64,000 bases of DNA from Kaistia granuli DSM 23481 (lineage in GTDB: Bacteria; Pseudomonadota; Alphaproteobacteria; Rhizobiales; Kaistiaceae). The stretch lies in assembly GCF_000380505.1 (NCBI RefSeq), contig NZ_AQYH01000003.1, forward strand, positions 1-64,000, given 5' to 3'. Position 1 is the stretch's first letter. Every line of letters begins with the position of its first letter. Shown here in pieces: positions 62,319-64,000 of this stretch. The notes under the pieces are model-generated. The model was not told the origin of the DNA. It did no database searches and worked only from the letters and a program-made list of their open reading frames with translations. The translations under genes and the position numbers were made by a program.

Positions 62319-64000
62319 ATGAGCGACAAGACGATCCGCGTCGCCACCGACGTCGGCGGCACCTTCACCGATCTCGTCTATTTCGAGACGGACAATGCTA
62401 CCGGCCGCCAGACCGTCCGCACCGCGAAATCCGACACGACGCCGCCGAACTTCGAGCAGGGCGTTCTGAACGTGCTCGCCAAGGCCGAGGTCGACCCGGC
62501 TGACATCGCCTTCTTCGCGCATGGCACCACCGTCGTCATCAATGCGCTGACCGAGCGCAAGGGCGCCAAGACGGCGCTGATCACGACCGAGGGTTTTCGC
62601 GACGTGCTGGAGATCGCGCGCGGCAACCGGCCCGACTTCTTCAACCTGCAATATGTGAAGCCCGAGCCCTTCGTGCCGCGCTATCTCTGCCGCGAAGTGC
62701 CGGGCCGCATCGCCTATACGGGCGCCGAGCGCTCGCCGCTCGAGCTCGAAGGCCTGCCGGCGATCCTCGAGGATTTCCGTGCCGAGGGCGTCGAGGCAAT
62801 CGCCATCTGCCTGCTGCACTCCTATGCCGATCCCCGGCACGAGCAGGCGGTCGCGGCCGAGGTGCGCAGGCTCTGGCCGGAAGTGTCCGTCGTCGCCTCG
62901 CACCAGATCACCCGCGAATGGCGCGAGTATGAGCGCGCCTCCACGGCGGTGCTGTCGGCCTATGTGCAGCCGGTCGCCAGCCGCTATCTCGGCCGGCTCG
63001 AGGACGGGCTCGCCTCGAAGGACTTTGGCGGCCAGCTCTACGTCATGCAGTCGAACTGCGGCGTCGACTCGCTCGCGGCCACCCGCGAGATCCCGATCAC
63101 CATGGTCGAGAGCGGCCCGGCGTCGGGCTTCTGGGGGGCGGCCGAGCTCGGCCGTATCCTCGGCGAGAAGAACGTGCTGGCGCTCGACATCGGCGGCACC
63201 ACGGCGAAGTGCTCGCTGATCGAGAACGGCCATGTGAAGATCATGACCGACTACTGGATCGAGCGCGACCGCACCGCGTCCGGCTATCCGATCATGGTGC
63301 CGGTGGTCGACCTCGTCGAGATCGGCAATGGCGGCGGCTCGATCGCCTGGGTCGATGATTTCGGCAAGCTGCATGTCGGCCCGCAATCGGCCGGCGCGAT
63401 GCCCGGCCCGGCGGCCTATGCGCGCGGCGGCACGCAGGCGACGACGACCGACGCCAACCTCGCGCTCGGCCGTATCGACAAGGACTATTTCTGCGGCGGC
63501 ACCATCACCGCCGACATGAAGGCGGTCGACGGCGCGCTGAACGCACTGGCTGAAAAGCTCGGCCTTTCGCCGATCGAGGCGGCGCGTGGCATCCTGCGCA
63601 TCGCCAACAACAACATGATCAACGCGCTGAAGCTGGTCTCGCTCAACCGCGGCCATGACCCGCGCGACTTCACGCTGGTCGCCTTCGGCGGCGGCGGCGC
63701 CATGCACGCGGTGGCGCTCGCCACCGAGCTCGGCATGAAGAAGGTCGTGATCCCGCGCGGCGCGTCTGTCTTCTCGGCCTGGGGCATGATGATGTCGGAT
63801 CTGCGCCGCGACTTCTTCGTGTCGCGCCTGATCGAGCAAAGCGACGCTCGTTCGGCTGCGCTCGAAGCGCTGCTGCACGAGACGAAGCTGCGCGCCGTCG
63901 AGCAGTTCGCCAAGGAGGGCGTCGCGGCCGACAAGGTGAAGCTCGTTCCCTTCATCAAGTGCCGCTACCAGAACCAGGAGCACGCGGTCGAGGTCGAGTT
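62319..64000 (+). CDS. hyuA: Hydantoinase A / oxoprolinase family protein (C-terminus beyond window)
   Basis: An uninterrupted frame of at least 560 codons. The N-terminal Hydant_A_N domain begins RVATDVGGTFTDLVYFE and includes FFAHGTTVVINAL; the second ATP-binding module has VLALDIGGTTAKCSLIENG and a glycine-rich EIGNGGGSIAW stretch, then VAFGGGGAMHA. This is the ATP-dependent hydantoinase/N-methylhydantoinase/5-oxoprolinase A family, which opens cyclic amides. A hyuB-like B subunit is expected just past the window. The preceding GAF gene ends two bases before its TGA-ATG junction. Substrate cannot be told. Confidence 0.93.
   Translation, partial: MSDKTIRVATDVGGTFTDLVYFETDNATGRQTVRTAKSDTTPPNFEQGVLNVLAKAEVDPADIAFFAHGTTVVINALTERKGAKTALITTEGFRDVLEIARGNRPDFFNLQYVKPEPFVPRYLCREVPGRIAYTGAERSPLELEGLPAILEDFRAEGVEAIAICLLHSYADPRHEQAVAAEVRRLWPEVSVVASHQITREWREYERASTAVLSAYVQPVASRYLGRLEDGLASKDFGGQLYVMQSNCGVDSLAATREIPITMVESGPASGFWGAAELGRILGEKNVLALDIGGTTAKCSLIENGHVKIMTDYWIERDRTASGYPIMVPVVDLVEIGNGGGSIAWVDDFGKLHVGPQSAGAMPGPAAYARGGTQATTTDANLALGRIDKDYFCGGTITADMKAVDGALNALAEKLGLSPIEAARGILRIANNNMINALKLVSLNRGHDPRDFTLVAFGGGGAMHAVALATELGMKKVVIPRGASVFSAWGMMMSDLRRDFFVSRLIEQSDARSAALEALLHETKLRAVEQFAKEGVAADKVKLVPFIKCRYQNQEHAVEVE

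Noticed and set aside
62298-63983. Long minus-strand frame opposite the hydantoinase gene
   Set aside because: The plus strand holds an uninterrupted hydantoinase frame; the antisense product is motif-free.

Overview
This window is GC-rich (about two thirds G+C by eye), almost fully coding, and carries chromosomal genes of an alphaproteobacterium, most likely of the order Hyphomicrobiales (Rhizobiales). Supporting points are the gene orders aminotransferase-hom-glpX-recJ, rplM-rpsI near argC, and glmU-glmS; a double cold-shock-domain protein; an NDUFS4-type complex I subunit; a class I PHA synthase; and hairpin repeats of the kind common in that order. The genus cannot be fixed from the sequence alone.

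Layout. 1-3037: urease operon read leftwards (ureA, ureB, ureC, a degraded ureE and the start of ureG). 3486-4778: glutamate dehydrogenase. 4975-8039: a small divergent catabolic locus (GntR/FCD regulator and uronate-dehydrogenase-like enzyme to the left, SDR and cupin to the right) around an operator-like palindrome. 8097-8480: a GIY-YIG gene enclosed by inverted hairpin repeats. 8604-12613: AapJ-type amino-acid-binding protein, L,D-transpeptidase, lipoprotein and HerA-like ATPase. 12802-13027: two tRNA-Glu genes. 13140-15545: glyoxalase I, double-CSD protein, DUF192 protein, tRNA-Pro, complex I subunit, tRNA-Arg. 15877-20324: small secreted and unknown proteins, OmpA-domain protein, aminoglycoside-acetyltransferase-like GNAT with an upstream methyltransferase, isoprenylcysteine-methyltransferase-like membrane protein. 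20405-25192: GGDEF-EAL protein and the EF-P lysylation module (efp, divergent epmA-epmB). 25259-28553: PaiB-like protein, MsrQ, a chloramphenicol-phosphotransferase-like kinase, fructokinase. 28776-37873: CcdA, glmU, glmS, DUF502, ClC channel, recG. 37975-45970: rsmC-like, rsuA-like and flavoprotein genes with overlapping ends, then gfa, argC, rpsI-rplM and several small proteins. 46131-55511: metY, phaC, lipoprotein, aminotransferase, hom, glpX, recJ. 55740-64000: XRE-cupin regulator, a complete oligopeptide-type ABC importer, a stand-alone GAF protein and a hydantoinase A/oxoprolinase that runs off the window.

Most of the window is core metabolism. The accessory material worth attention is the GIY-YIG unit bounded by inverted repeats, the urease operon with an eroded ureE, the divergent uronate-type locus, the methyltransferase/AAC(6')-like pair, the duplicated-cysteine protein next to an OmpA-domain protein, and the GAF-containing hydantoinase operon. 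I saw no CRISPR array, no intact insertion sequence, no prophage and no rRNA.
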